Below are positions 47,852 to 55,700 of a stretch of DNA of 64,000 nt, in pieces. Origin of the DNA: DATBLE01 sp046734335 (GTDB lineage: Bacteria; Actinomycetota; Thermoleophilia; Gaiellales; Gaiellaceae); contig JBKPRA010000056.1 of assembly GCA_046734335.1 (NCBI GenBank), positions 1-64,000 of the forward strand, read 5' to 3'. The notes beneath the pieces were generated by a model, which saw only the letters and a list, made by a program, of their open reading frames with translations, ran no database searches and had not been told where the DNA came from. The first letter of the stretch is position 1, and each line of letters starts with the position of its first letter. The position numbers and the translations under genes were made by a program.

Positions 47852-49525
47852 ATGACCGAGCCGGTTCGGGCAGTGGTGGAGGTCACGAGCCGCGGCAAGC
47901 TCGTCGTCGGCGAGCCCTACTTCGCGCCGGGGGCGCCGATTGCCCTCGATCGCAAGGCCCTGCATGGGGCCCAGCGGGGCGACCTGGCGGTCGTGGCGAG
48001 CGGCCGAGGGCGAGCGAAGGTCGAGCGTGTGCTCGGTCCGGCCAGCCGGATCGAGGCGGTGCTCGAGGGTCTCCTCGTCGAGAGAGGCGCGCGGGTGGCG
48101 TTCGAGCCCGTCGACCTCGCGGAACCTTCCGCCGACGGCCGTGTCGATGTCCGTGACCTGACTACCTTCACGATCGACCCGGACACGGCCAAGGACTTCG
48201 ACGACGCGATTTCGGTCGTGCGCGAGGCGGACGGTGTCCGTGCCTGGGTGCACATCGCCGATGTCTCCGCGTTCGTCCCGGCCGGCTCGCCCCTCGACCG
48301 CGGAGCGGCCGACCGCGCCTTCTCGACCTACGTGCCGGGCCTGGTCGCGCCCATGCTTCCCCCCGAACTGTCCAACGACATGTGCTCCCTTCGCCCGCAT
48401 GTCGAGCGCGCATGTGTGACAGTCGAATTTCCTCCTGTAGGTGAACCGCTCTTCTACCGCTCGCTGATCCGCAGCGATGCTCGGCTGACCTACGGTCAGG
48501 CGCAATGCCGCGACGTCCCGGTCGAGGTGTCGGAGGAGCTCGAGCTCGCGGCTTCCTACTCCGCCGAGCTGCGCCGCCGGCGATTCGCCCGCGGCGCGCT
48601 GCGGGTCGAGCGGCCCGAGATCGTGTTCGACTTCGACGGCAGGGGCGGCGTCGCAGCGGCCCGCTGGGAGGGAGAGCCGGATGCGCACGCGTTGATCGAG
48701 GAGCTGATGATCATCGCCAACGAGGCGGTGGCCGGCCTGCTCGCGGGCCGCAACCGCGAGGCGCTTTTTCGCGTCCATGAACGGCCCGAGCCGCAGTCGG
48801 TGTCGCTCCTCGTAGCCAAGCTCGCCGACCTCGACGTCCCGACGCCGCCGGTGCCGGATCGGCTGACCGCCGGGGACGCCGCCCGCGCCGTGGCCGACGT
48901 GAGCGAGCGCGTCAGCGACTACGTCGCCGTGTCCGGCCGCGGGCGAGAGGCGTTCCCGGCGCTCGTCCTGCGCTCGCTCAAGCAGGCCCGTTACGACCCG
49001 CGCAACCTTGGCCATTCAGGGCTCGCGAGCCCGGCGTACTCCCATTTCACGAGCCCGATCCGGCGCTACCCCGACCTCGTCGTCCACCGCGCACTGCTTC
49101 GCGAGCTCGGAGCCTCCGACGAGCCGCTCCCGGAACATCTCGGCGACCTGGCAGCACACACATCGGCCCGCGAGCGCGAGGCGGCCGAGCTGGAGTACCT
49201 CGCCGACGACATCTGCCTCGCCTGGCTGCTCGAGGCCCAGCTCTTCGGCCGGGGCTGGGACGAGCCGTGGCCGGGGGAGATCACCGGCGTGATCCCGTCC
49301 GGACTGTTCATCCGCTTCGGCGGCGTCTTCGAGGGTTATCTACCGGTCCGTCGCCTGCACGGCGACTACTTCGAGCTGAACGCCCTCGGCACCGCCCTCG
49401 CCGGCAGGCGCGGCGGCGGCGTCTTCCGGCTCGGCGACCCGATCGACGTCGTGGTCGAGGAGATCAGACGCTGGGAGGGGAAGGTAGAGCTTTCCCTGCC
49501 TGCTGGGCGCCGCCCCGGCCGTTAG
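47852..49525 (+). CDS. RNB-domain exoribonuclease (RNase II/R family)
   Basis: A 557-residue 3'-5' exoribonuclease. Catalytic RNB motif TTFTIDPDTAKDFDDAISVV (about residues 106-125) with the metal-binding aspartates, WVHIADVSAFVPAGSPLDRGAADRAFSTYVPGLVAPMLPPELSNDMCSLRP, and YSHFTSPIRRYPDLVVHRALL. The C-terminal segment GEITGVIPSGLFIRFGGVFEGYLPVRRL is an S1 RNA-binding fold. It is shorter than RNase R (about 800) and lacks the two N-terminal cold-shock domains, leaving one beta-rich N-terminal domain. An RNase R-like gene followed by smpB and ssrA, as here, matches its role with tmRNA in decay of nonstop mRNA. Confidence 0.9.
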   Translation: MTEPVRAVVEVTSRGKLVVGEPYFAPGAPIALDRKALHGAQRGDLAVVASGRGRAKVERVLGPASRIEAVLEGLLVERGARVAFEPVDLAEPSADGRVDVRDLTTFTIDPDTAKDFDDAISVVREADGVRAWVHIADVSAFVPAGSPLDRGAADRAFSTYVPGLVAPMLPPELSNDMCSLRPHVERACVTVEFPPVGEPLFYRSLIRSDARLTYGQAQCRDVPVEVSEELELAASYSAELRRRRFARGALRVERPEIVFDFDGRGGVAAARWEGEPDAHALIEELMIIANEAVAGLLAGRNREALFRVHERPEPQSVSLLVAKLADLDVPTPPVPDRLTAGDAARAVADVSERVSDYVAVSGRGREAFPALVLRSLKQARYDPRNLGHSGLASPAYSHFTSPIRRYPDLVVHRALLRELGASDEPLPEHLGDLAAHTSAREREAAELEYLADDICLAWLLEAQLFGRGWDEPWPGEITGVIPSGLFIRFGGVFEGYLPVRRLHGDYFELNALGTALAGRRGGGVFRLGDPIDVVVEEIRRWEGKVELSLPAGRRPGR

Positions 49526-49528
49526 GGT
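49523..49528 (+). promoter_or_regulatory. -10 box (TAGGGT) of the MFS gene
   Basis: TAGGGT includes the RNB gene stop and ends 10 nt before ATG 49539. Confidence 0.45.
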
Positions 49529-49538
49529 CATCACCACG

Positions 49539-51173
49539 ATGGCCACAGCGGACACAGCGCCGGCGACAAGAGTCGCATCGGGCTCTCAGCTCGTCCTGTT
49601 CACGCTCGCCGCCGGGCAGTTCCTGATGACGCTCGACAGCTCGGTGATGAACGTCTCGATCGAGGAGGTCGCAAAGGACGTCGGCACGACCGTGACCGGC
49701 ATCCAGACCGCGATCACGCTCTACACGCTCGTGATGGCGGCGTTGATGATCACCGGCGCGAAGGTGGGCGCGATGATCGGGCGCAAGCGCGCGTTCGCGA
49801 TCGGCTGCGTGATCTACGGATGCGGGTCGCTGACCACGTCGCTCGCGCAGAACTACGCGACGCTTCTCATCGGCTGGTCGTTCCTCGAGGGCGTCGGAGC
49901 AGCGCTGATCATGCCGGCGATCGTCGCGCTGGTCGCCGGCAACTTCGTACCGGCGAGACGCCCGGCCGCCTATGGTCTCGTTGCTGCTGCAGGCGCAATC
50001 GCCGTTGCAGTCGGGCCGCTGATCGGAGGCTTCTGCACGACCTACTTCTCCTGGCGCTGGGTCTTCGCCGGCGAGGTCGTGATCGTGGCCTTCATCCTGC
50101 TGATGACGAAGAAGTTCGAGGACGCGCCTGTCGAGCAGCGCCCCCACCTCGACGTCGTCGGCGTCGTGCTGTCGGCGGCGGGCCTGGCGCTGTTCGTCTT
50201 CGGGATCCTCAAGACCGGAACGTGGGGATGGTTCGTCGCGAAGGAGGGCGGCCCCAACTGGGGAGGGCTCTCGCCGTCCATCTGGCTGATGATCGGGGGG
50301 ATCTTCGTCATCTGGCTGTTCTTCGCCTGGCAGCACCGTCGCGAGGACCGCGGGCAGGAGCCGCTCGTACGTCCGGCCATGCTGGGCAACAGCCAGCTGG
50401 TGGGCGGCCTGGTCATGTTCTGCTGCCAGTTCATGATCCAGGCAGGGATCTTCTTCGTCGTCCCGCTGTACCTCTCCGTTTGCCTGGGCCTCTCTGCCCT
50501 CGAGACCGGCGCCCGGTTGTTGCCACTCTCCGTCACGTTGCTCGCAGCCGCGATCGGCATCCCGAAGATCTGGCCGAAAGCGCGACCGCGCCTGGTCGTG
50601 CGAACGGGGCTGCTCGCGCTCCTGCTCGGCGGCCTCGTCCTGCTCGGCGGCCTCGAGGTCGGCTCGGGAGCGGAGATCGTGTTCGTTCCGATGCTCCTGA
50701 TCGGGCTCGGCATCGGAGCGCTCGCGTCGCAACTCGGGGCGGTCACCGTTTCGGCCGTGCCGGACGATCAGAGCCCCGAGGTCGGCGGTCTCCAGAACAC
50801 GATGACGAACCTCGGCGCGTCGCTGGGCACTGCGCTCGCCGGCTCGGTGATGATCGCGACCCTGACCACGGCGTTCATCGCCAACATCCAGTCGAGCTCT
50901 GCCATTCCGAATCGCGTGAAGTCCGAGGCGAGCGTGAAGCTGGCGAGCGGCGTGCCTTTCATCTCGGACGACGACCTGAAGGCCGCGCTCGACGATGCGA
51001 ACGTCAGCGGGAGGACCACCGACGCCGCATTGGCGGCCTACAAGGACGCCCGAATCGACGGGCTGAAGTCGGCACTCGCGATCCTCGCACTGATCACGGT
51101 TCTCGCACTCTTCGCCGCGAGGCGGATCCCGACCGTTCCGGTCGGCTCCACCGGGCCGCCGGTCCAGGCGTGA
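49539..51173 (+). CDS. MFS transporter, DHA2 (EmrB/QacA) family
   Basis: A 544-residue drug:proton antiporter-type protein with about 14 membrane helices. Helix 1 motif LDSSVMNVSIEEVAKDVGTTVTGIQTAITLYTLVMAALM, motif A GAKVGAMIGRKRAFAIG, and motif C-like GLVAAAGAIAVAVGPLIGGFCTTYFSWRWVFAGEV are all DHA2. A periplasmic loop near the end (SSSAIPNRVKSEASVKLASGVPFISDDDLKAALDDANV) is longer than usual. Substrate unknown. Confidence 0.9.
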   Translation: MATADTAPATRVASGSQLVLFTLAAGQFLMTLDSSVMNVSIEEVAKDVGTTVTGIQTAITLYTLVMAALMITGAKVGAMIGRKRAFAIGCVIYGCGSLTTSLAQNYATLLIGWSFLEGVGAALIMPAIVALVAGNFVPARRPAAYGLVAAAGAIAVAVGPLIGGFCTTYFSWRWVFAGEVVIVAFILLMTKKFEDAPVEQRPHLDVVGVVLSAAGLALFVFGILKTGTWGWFVAKEGGPNWGGLSPSIWLMIGGIFVIWLFFAWQHRREDRGQEPLVRPAMLGNSQLVGGLVMFCCQFMIQAGIFFVVPLYLSVCLGLSALETGARLLPLSVTLLAAAIGIPKIWPKARPRLVVRTGLLALLLGGLVLLGGLEVGSGAEIVFVPMLLIGLGIGALASQLGAVTVSAVPDDQSPEVGGLQNTMTNLGASLGTALAGSVMIATLTTAFIANIQSSSAIPNRVKSEASVKLASGVPFISDDDLKAALDDANVSGRTTDAALAAYKDARIDGLKSALAILALITVLALFAARRIPTVPVGSTGPPVQA

Positions 51174-51236
51174 GGGTGCGGTCTGCCGTACCTCCGGACG
51201 CCTGCCTCCCGTAACGACGCGGCCGCCCGGTAGACC

Positions 51237-51242
51237 TATCGT
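51237..51242 (+). promoter_or_regulatory. -10 box (TATCGT), leaderless type, of the 27-residue gene
   Basis: TATCGT ends 6 nt before ATG 51249. Confidence 0.45.
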
Positions 51243-51248
51243 GCAGGC

Positions 51249-51332
51249 ATGCCCGTCGCAATCGCCTACGCCGTCAGCTTCGCGCCGTTCTTGATGCTCG
51301 GCTTCGGGCTGCTGCGGCTGACCCGCGCCTAG
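51249..51332 (+). CDS. Leaderless 27-residue hydrophobic small protein
   Basis: The reading frame MPVAIAYAVSFAPFLMLGFGLLRLTRA would be a single membrane helix with a basic C-terminal end. It has no ribosome site but its ATG is 6 nt after TATCGT, the same spacing as secA, prfB and others. Its TAG is part of the TAGACT -10 box of smpB. Plausible as a real micro-protein, not proven. Confidence 0.4.
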   Translation: MPVAIAYAVSFAPFLMLGFGLLRLTRA

Positions 51333-51335
51333 ACT
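51330..51335 (+). promoter_or_regulatory. -10 box (TAGACT) of smpB
   Basis: TAGACT ends 10 nt before ATG 51346. Confidence 0.45.
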
Positions 51336-51345
51336 TGTCTCCGGC

Positions 51346-51801
51346 ATGGCCGGAGACAAGCTGATCGCGGACAACCGCCGCGCGCGCCACGACTACGAGC
51401 TCCTCGAACGCTTCGAGGCGGGCCTCGTCCTGACCGGGACAGAGGTGAAGTCGTTGCGCGACGGCCGCGCGTCGCTCGCCCAGGCGTTCGCCGACGTCCG
51501 CGACGGCGAGGTCTGGCTAGTCGGGGCCGAGATCTCGACTTACGACCAGGGGAACATCGCCAACCACATCCCCACGCGCGACCGCAAGCTCCTACTCCAT
51601 CGAGGCGAGATCGCCTCGCTCTACGGCAAGGTGCGCGAGAAGGGGCTCACACTGGTGCCGACCCGCATGTACTGGAAGGACGGCCGCGCGAAAGTCGAGA
51701 TCGCTCTCGCCCGCGGCAAGCAGACGATCGACAAGCGTCGCGACATCGCCAAGCGCGAGGCAGACCGCGCGATGCAGCGGGCACTCAAAGCGCGCCGGTA
51801 A
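51346..51801 (+). CDS. smpB: SsrA-binding protein SmpB
   Basis: A 151-residue tmRNA partner: LIADNRRARHDYELLERFEAGLVLTGTEVKSLRDGRASLAQAFADVRDGEVWLVGAEISTYDQGNIANHIPTRDRKLLLHRGEI is the OB-fold core, and the basic tail ARGKQTIDKRRDIAKREADRAMQRALKAR enters the empty mRNA channel of the ribosome. The tmRNA gene itself lies 1.2 kb downstream. Confidence 0.96.
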   Translation: MAGDKLIADNRRARHDYELLERFEAGLVLTGTEVKSLRDGRASLAQAFADVRDGEVWLVGAEISTYDQGNIANHIPTRDRKLLLHRGEIASLYGKVREKGLTLVPTRMYWKDGRAKVEIALARGKQTIDKRRDIAKREADRAMQRALKARR

Positions 51802-51910
51802 AGCTGCCGTTCGGGGAATGTCCGGTGAGCAGTCGCTGACGGCGGTTTTCCGACTCCGAAAACGGGCATGTGGGCTCGCGGACCGTCGCCCACACGACCG
51901 AAGGGGGCTC

Positions 51911-52366
51911 ATGGCGAAGCCCAATCCCATTCCCGATGGATACCGCACGATCACGCCGTACTCGTTTTCGACGACGCGGCCGCCGCGATCGACTTCTACA
52001 AGACAGCGTTCGGAGCGACCGAGCGGATGCGCATGGAGGCACCCGGCGGCAAGATCGGGCACGCGGAGATCGAGATCGGCGACTCGATGGTGATGCTCTC
52101 CGACTCGTTCCCGCAGTCGACGACGACCTCGCCGAGCGCGCTCGGCGGCACGACCGCAGGCGTGGTCCTCTACGTCGAGGACGGCGGTCGACGCAGGTGC
52201 CACCGTCACCATGGAGGTCGCCGACCAGTTCTGGGGCGATCGCTTCGGCACGCTCACGGACCCGTTCGGTCACGCGTGGTCGATCGCAACCCATGTCGAG
52301 GACGTCCCGCCAGACGAGATCGCCGAACGGGCGAAGGAAGCGATGGCGGAGATGAGTAGCAGCTGA
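51911..52366 (+). pseudogene. Decayed VOC (PhnB-like glyoxalase) gene
   Basis: Frame 1 starts MAKPNPIPDGYRTITPY then loses frame: one C seems missing at about 51962 (TACTCGTT where TACCTCGTT is expected), after which VFDDAAAAIDFYKTAFGATERMRMEAPGGKIGHAEIEIGDSMVMLSD runs in another frame. A second break with loss of about 20 nt lies near 52183, after VVLYVEDG, and VDAGATVTMEVADQFWGDRFGTLTDPFGHAWSIATHVEDVPPDEI follows in a third frame. Two lesions favour a pseudogene over a single sequencing error. Confidence 0.8.
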
Positions 52367-52381
52367 CGCTGGCGCCGGGGT

Positions 52382-52408
52382 CGGGCGGGCCGTGGGCCGG
52401 CCCGCCCG
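52382..52408 (-). terminator. Terminator of the CHRD gene
   Basis: CGGGCGGGCC (52382-52391) pairs with GGCCCGCCCG (52399-52408), 14 nt past the CHRD stop on the minus strand. Confidence 0.65.
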
Positions 52409-52422
52409 AGCTTCGTCGGCCG

Positions 52423-52869
52423 CTACTCGGCGACCTTGGCCTGGCCGCGGATCTCGCCGGCCGCGTTCTTCTTAGTGTGGACGTTGATGTAGGCCTTGCC
52501 GCCCTCGAGGGCGCGGACCACGCCCTTCGAGATGTGAACCTTCCCGGCCTGGCCGTTCTTGCACGGGCCGCAGAGCGGGACGATCACGGGGCCGGCCACG
52601 CCCGGCTTCCCCATGTGGATGTGAGCGGCCAGCGCGTTGCCGGACAGGCGCGAGTAGGTCAGCTTCCAGGTCAGCGTGGCGCCGGTCTTGTTCTCGACGT
52701 ACTTGGCGCTAAAGGCCCCCTTTGCGAGCCGTGCGCCCTTCGGCTTCGGCACCTCGGTGTTGTTCTTCAGCGTTGCACTGACCGTGTAGGTCTCGGCCGC
52801 GCCCGCGAAGGCGACGGCCACCAGGGCGACGGCCGTAGCGGCCGTGACGAGCAATGCGAGCTTCTTCAT
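52423..52869 (-). CDS. Secreted CHRD-domain protein
   Basis: A 148-residue exported protein: signal peptide MKKLALLVTAATAVALVAVAFAGA, then one CHRD domain: YTVSATLKNNTEVPKPKGARLAKGAFSAKYVENKTGATLTWKLTYSRLSGNALAAHIHMGKPGVAGPVIVPLC and AYINVHTKKNAAGEIRGQ, with the conserved AAHIH and NVHT..AGEIRGQ. CHRD domains, named after chordin, occur in secreted bacterial proteins of unknown role. GGGAGGAAG is an excellent ribosome site before the ATG. Confidence 0.9.
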   Translation of the reverse strand: MKKLALLVTAATAVALVAVAFAGAAETYTVSATLKNNTEVPKPKGARLAKGAFSAKYVENKTGATLTWKLTYSRLSGNALAAHIHMGKPGVAGPVIVPLCGPCKNGQAGKVHISKGVVRALEGGKAYINVHTKKNAAGEIRGQAKVAE

Positions 52870-52937
52870 GAACCTTCCTCCCGTCTCCGTGTCATCTGTC
52901 GGAAGTTCGTCCGGGGGGCGGGATCGGTTTGCCGGGG

Positions 52938-52971
52938 CCTCGCGCTGCCCGGCGCCTCGCGCTGCCCGGGC
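52938..52971 (+). repeat. 17-bp tandem duplication upstream of ssrA
   Basis: CCTCGCGCTGCCCGGCG at 52938-52954 is repeated at once (52955-52971, last two bases differ), just before the TACAAT box of ssrA. Confidence 0.7.
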
Positions 52972-52976
52972 GCGGC

Positions 52977-52982
52977 TACAAT
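52977..52982 (+). promoter_or_regulatory. -10 box (TACAAT) of ssrA
   Basis: TACAAT lies 17 nt before the mature 5' end of tmRNA; the precursor would be trimmed by RNase P. Confidence 0.55.
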
Positions 52983-52998
52983 TGGTTCACGAACATAC

Positions 52999-53356
52999 GG
53001 GGGCGACCAGGTCTCGACGTGGTCGGTTCTCCGGCTGAGCTGCAGGTCGAGGTCCCCGGTCGGCCTCGTAAAACAACCGGGAACCAACGTAAGTGCGGAT
53101 AACGATCTCGCACTCGCCGCCTAAGTAATTAGGTGACGCGTCGCTCCGGACTCGGCCCGTGGTTCGGGGAGCGGCGTCATAAACGGGCTGGCCCCGAAGC
53201 AGAGCCAATCGGCGGAGGGGTGAGACCACAGGATGGCTGGCCCCGGCGGTAGGTCGCTCACCACCGGCCGGCGGGGCGAGACCAAACGGTGAGCTACACC
53301 TGTAGAGGCTCAGACCGGTGCGGCTGCGGACGCGGGTTCGATTCCCGCCGCCTCCA
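52999..53356 (+). ncRNA. ssrA: tmRNA (transfer-messenger RNA)
   Basis: The 5' end GGGGGCG (52999-53005) pairs with CGCCTCC (53349-53355) as acceptor stem, with A53356 as discriminator and no encoded CCA. GGTCTCGACGTGG follows the 5' stem, and the T-arm GCGGG-TTCGATT-CCCGC precedes the 3' stem. The tag frame (53068-53124) encodes VKQPGTNVSADNDLALAA and ends TAA; the ALAA end is the usual protease signal. If the resume codon is the first GTA, the tag has 18 residues. It frees stalled ribosomes with SmpB. Confidence 0.95.
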
Positions 53357-53357
53357 T
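53330..53357 (+). repeat. ssrA 3' end acting as attachment site (copy 1)
   Basis: The T-arm and 3' acceptor strand of tmRNA, ACGCGGGTTCGATTCC onward, recur at 57641-57668 (27 of 28 bases) and 59529-59551 (23 of 23). The 3' end of ssrA is a well-known site of element integration. Confidence 0.7.
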
Positions 53358-53375
53358 TTTCGCTTAACGATGCGG

Positions 53376-53399
53376 GTTCCCCACAATCCGGTGGGGAAC
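53376..53399 (+). terminator. Hairpin downstream of ssrA
   Basis: GTTCCCCAC (53376-53384) and GTGGGGAAC (53391-53399) form a perfect 9-bp stem with a 6-nt loop, 20 nt after the tmRNA end. No T-tract, though TTTT follows the tmRNA itself. Confidence 0.55.
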
Positions 53400-53787
53400 A
53401 ACTGCAAATCACTCATCCTTGACGGCATACGGCCTTCAGGTTCCCGGCCGCATCGAGACGACGTTGACCGGCGGCGCGAATGGCGGAGAGAGGTCGCCGA
53501 CCACGGGCGGTATTCGATTACGAAGGAGCAGGCCAATGTTCGGCGGAAACTGACTAACGACGAGCTCAACCCGCCGTCCAGCATCCGCGGTCGTAAGTTC
53601 GAGACTCCAAAATCGACCTTGACCTACCACCTGGCCGGACCCCGGTGCCCTTCATCCGGGCGGTGAGGCCACTCAACTAGAGAGCCGACCGAGATCGGCT
53701 GCCGAGTCCTTACAGGTGCCGCAGCAGCCCAGGCGCTCGAGCTGAACCGCGCCGAGCAACGAAGGGATACCGCCCGGCTTAAGGAGG
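53400..53787. other. Gene-poor stretch at the start of the island
   Basis: Open frames here (for example ATG 53370 to 53666, 98 codons on the plus strand) show no recognisable domain, no good ribosome site after the tmRNA terminator and irregular codon use. I see no supported gene. Confidence 0.5.
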
Positions 53788-54140
53788 AGACGCGGGGTCG
53801 CCGGCCCTGGGCGAGAAACGAGCTGCTCGAACCTCGCCGATGTGAACGCCGGTACCTACACAGATGCCGAGCTCGCCCCGGGCCTCAGGTGTGATCGCTG
53901 GGCAGCGCGAACGGCGGCGACGGGACCGGGGAAGCTCGCCATCAGCCCGTCGCCGGTGCGGTCGACGATCCGCCCCGCCCGCTTCCGGCGGTAAACCGTG
54001 AGGTCGGCGATGCGACCATAGCGGCCGAGCAGGTCGGCCCAGCTCCCATCGCCGAGCTCTCGGCAAGGCGCGTCGAGCCCTCGATGTCAGACTGCAGGAT
54101 CGTCGTGACCGCACCGGGCTCGGGCGGGGCTCGGCGGCGA
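53788..54140 (-). pseudogene. Broken class III adenylate/guanylate cyclase
   Basis: Read on the minus strand, AVTTILQSDIEGSTRLAE is followed in the next frame by ELGDGSWADLLGRYGRIADLTVYRRKRAGRIVDRTGDGLMASFPGPVAAVRAAQ and, after another shift, by GELGICVGTGVHIGEV. These are the metal-binding SDIEGST, the TGDG loop and the GxHxGEV strand of the cyclase fold, in order, in three frames. The rest of the domain and any partner domain are missing. Confidence 0.78.
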
Positions 54141-54196
54141 ATCTAGAACGAGATGGCAGACCAGAGGCGGGACCAGTTCGATTGCAAGGGGGCGAG

Positions 54197-55675
54197 ATGA
54201 CTGAGGGAAGTGAAGGTAACGGCCGGAGCGAGGTGGGTGCGGTCACTCTTGATCCTTCGACGTCTGCTGCCACTCCGAAGGTGGTACTGCATTTCACGCC
54301 GGCGGAGCGGGTGGCGCGGGGGAAGGCGGCGAGGGCGGAGGTGCCGCGCAGCTCGCACGCGGAATGGGAGGCCCCGCCACACCGGCCCGACCCGGTGGAG
54401 CTGCTCGAGGAGCAGGCGCAGACGCGTCTTCGAGAGCTCGGGCCGATCCGGTACGGGCGGATGCTGGTGTCGCCCTTCACGTTCTTTCGCGGCGGCGCGT
54501 ATCTGATGGCTGCCGATCTTGCGGACGGGCCACGCACGGGAATTCAGGCGCAGCTGTGCGGCGATGCGCATCTCTCCAATTTCGGGATCTTCGCGGCACT
54601 GGATCGGAGGCTGGTCTTCAGCATCAACGATTTCGACGAGACGTTGCGGGGACCCTTCGAGTGGGACGTCAAGCGGCTCGCCGCGAGCCTGGCGGTCGCG
54701 GGCCGCGAGCGTGGCTTCAACGGTGCGATCCGTCGCTCGGTCGTGACGGGAGCGGTGCGGGAGTATCGCGAAGCGATGCGGCGCTTCGCAAAGATCCGGA
54801 ACATCGACGTCTGGTACGCGCGTCTCGATGTCGCGGCGATCCGCGAGCGGCTCGGGTCAGGGGCTTCACGCAAGCAGATGAAGCGCTTCCAGTCCGACGT
54901 CGCGAAGGTGCGCACGAAAGACAGCATGCGAGCGCTCACCAAGCTGTGTCATACAGTCGATGGCGAGCTCAGGATCGTCGGCGATCCTCCTCTCGTCACT
55001 CCGATCGAGGACGTGCTGCCGGGTGCGGAGCGGGAGCAGCTCGAGGACGTGGTGCGGCGCATGATTCGCACCTATCGGCGCACGCTGCTGCGTGACCGGC
55101 GCCATCTGCTCGAGAGTTACCGCTACGTCCATGCCGCCCGGAAGGTCGTCGGTGTCGGCAGCGTGGGTACCCGAACCTGGATCCTGCTCTTGACGGGCCG
55201 CGATCAGACCGATCCGCTTTTCCTCCAGTTCAAGGAGGCACAGAGATCGGTGCTCGAGCCGTTCCTCGGGAAGAGCGAGTATGGCCAGCACGGACGGCGG
55301 ATCGTCGAGGGGCAGCGGATGATGCAGGCCGCGCCAGACATCCTGCTCGGTTGGGAGCGCATCACGACGATCGACGAGCAGACGCGGGACTTCTACATCC
55401 GGCAACTGTGGAACTCCAAGGGCTCGGCGGAGGTCGAGCTGATGGGTCCGGCAGGGCTCGAGGCCTATGCCAGGATCTGCGGTTGGACGCTCGCACGAGC
55501 CCACGCGCGCTCAGGTGACAGGATCGCGATCGCCGCCTATCTCGGCGGCGGCGACTCCTTCGACCGTGCCATGTCGTCGTTCGCCGAGACATACGCCGAC
55601 CAAAACGAACGGGACTTCCAGGCGCTGCAGGAGGCGGTGGCCTCGGGCCGGGTCACGGCCGAGCAGGGCGTGTGA
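54197..55675 (+). CDS. DUF2252 family protein
   Basis: A 492-residue soluble protein. DUF2252 features: MLVSPFTFFRGGAYLMAADLADGPRTGIQAQLCGDAHLSNFGIFAALDRRLVFSINDFDETLRGPFEWDVKRLAASLAVAGRERG, RRLLESYRYVHAARKVVGVGSVGTRTWILLLTGRDQTDPLFLQFKEAQRSVLEPFLG, and HGRRIVEGQRMMQAAPDILLGW. The GDAHLSNFG and NDFDE motifs resemble the catalytic loop and metal site of aminoglycoside-phosphotransferase-like kinases, so a small-molecule kinase is plausible but unproven. AAGGGGGCG precedes ATG 54197. First gene of the island's plus-strand set. Confidence 0.88.
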   Translation: MTEGSEGNGRSEVGAVTLDPSTSAATPKVVLHFTPAERVARGKAARAEVPRSSHAEWEAPPHRPDPVELLEEQAQTRLRELGPIRYGRMLVSPFTFFRGGAYLMAADLADGPRTGIQAQLCGDAHLSNFGIFAALDRRLVFSINDFDETLRGPFEWDVKRLAASLAVAGRERGFNGAIRRSVVTGAVREYREAMRRFAKIRNIDVWYARLDVAAIRERLGSGASRKQMKRFQSDVAKVRTKDSMRALTKLCHTVDGELRIVGDPPLVTPIEDVLPGAEREQLEDVVRRMIRTYRRTLLRDRRHLLESYRYVHAARKVVGVGSVGTRTWILLLTGRDQTDPLFLQFKEAQRSVLEPFLGKSEYGQHGRRIVEGQRMMQAAPDILLGWERITTIDEQTRDFYIRQLWNSKGSAEVELMGPAGLEAYARICGWTLARAHARSGDRIAIAAYLGGGDSFDRAMSSFAETYADQNERDFQALQEAVASGRVTAEQGV

Positions 55676-55700
55676 CGCTCCAAGCCGCGGTGATCGAGTC

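Noticed and set aside
53370..53666. A 98-codon plus-strand frame after ssrA
   Set aside because: No homology by eye, starts inside the hairpin after tmRNA, irregular codon use.
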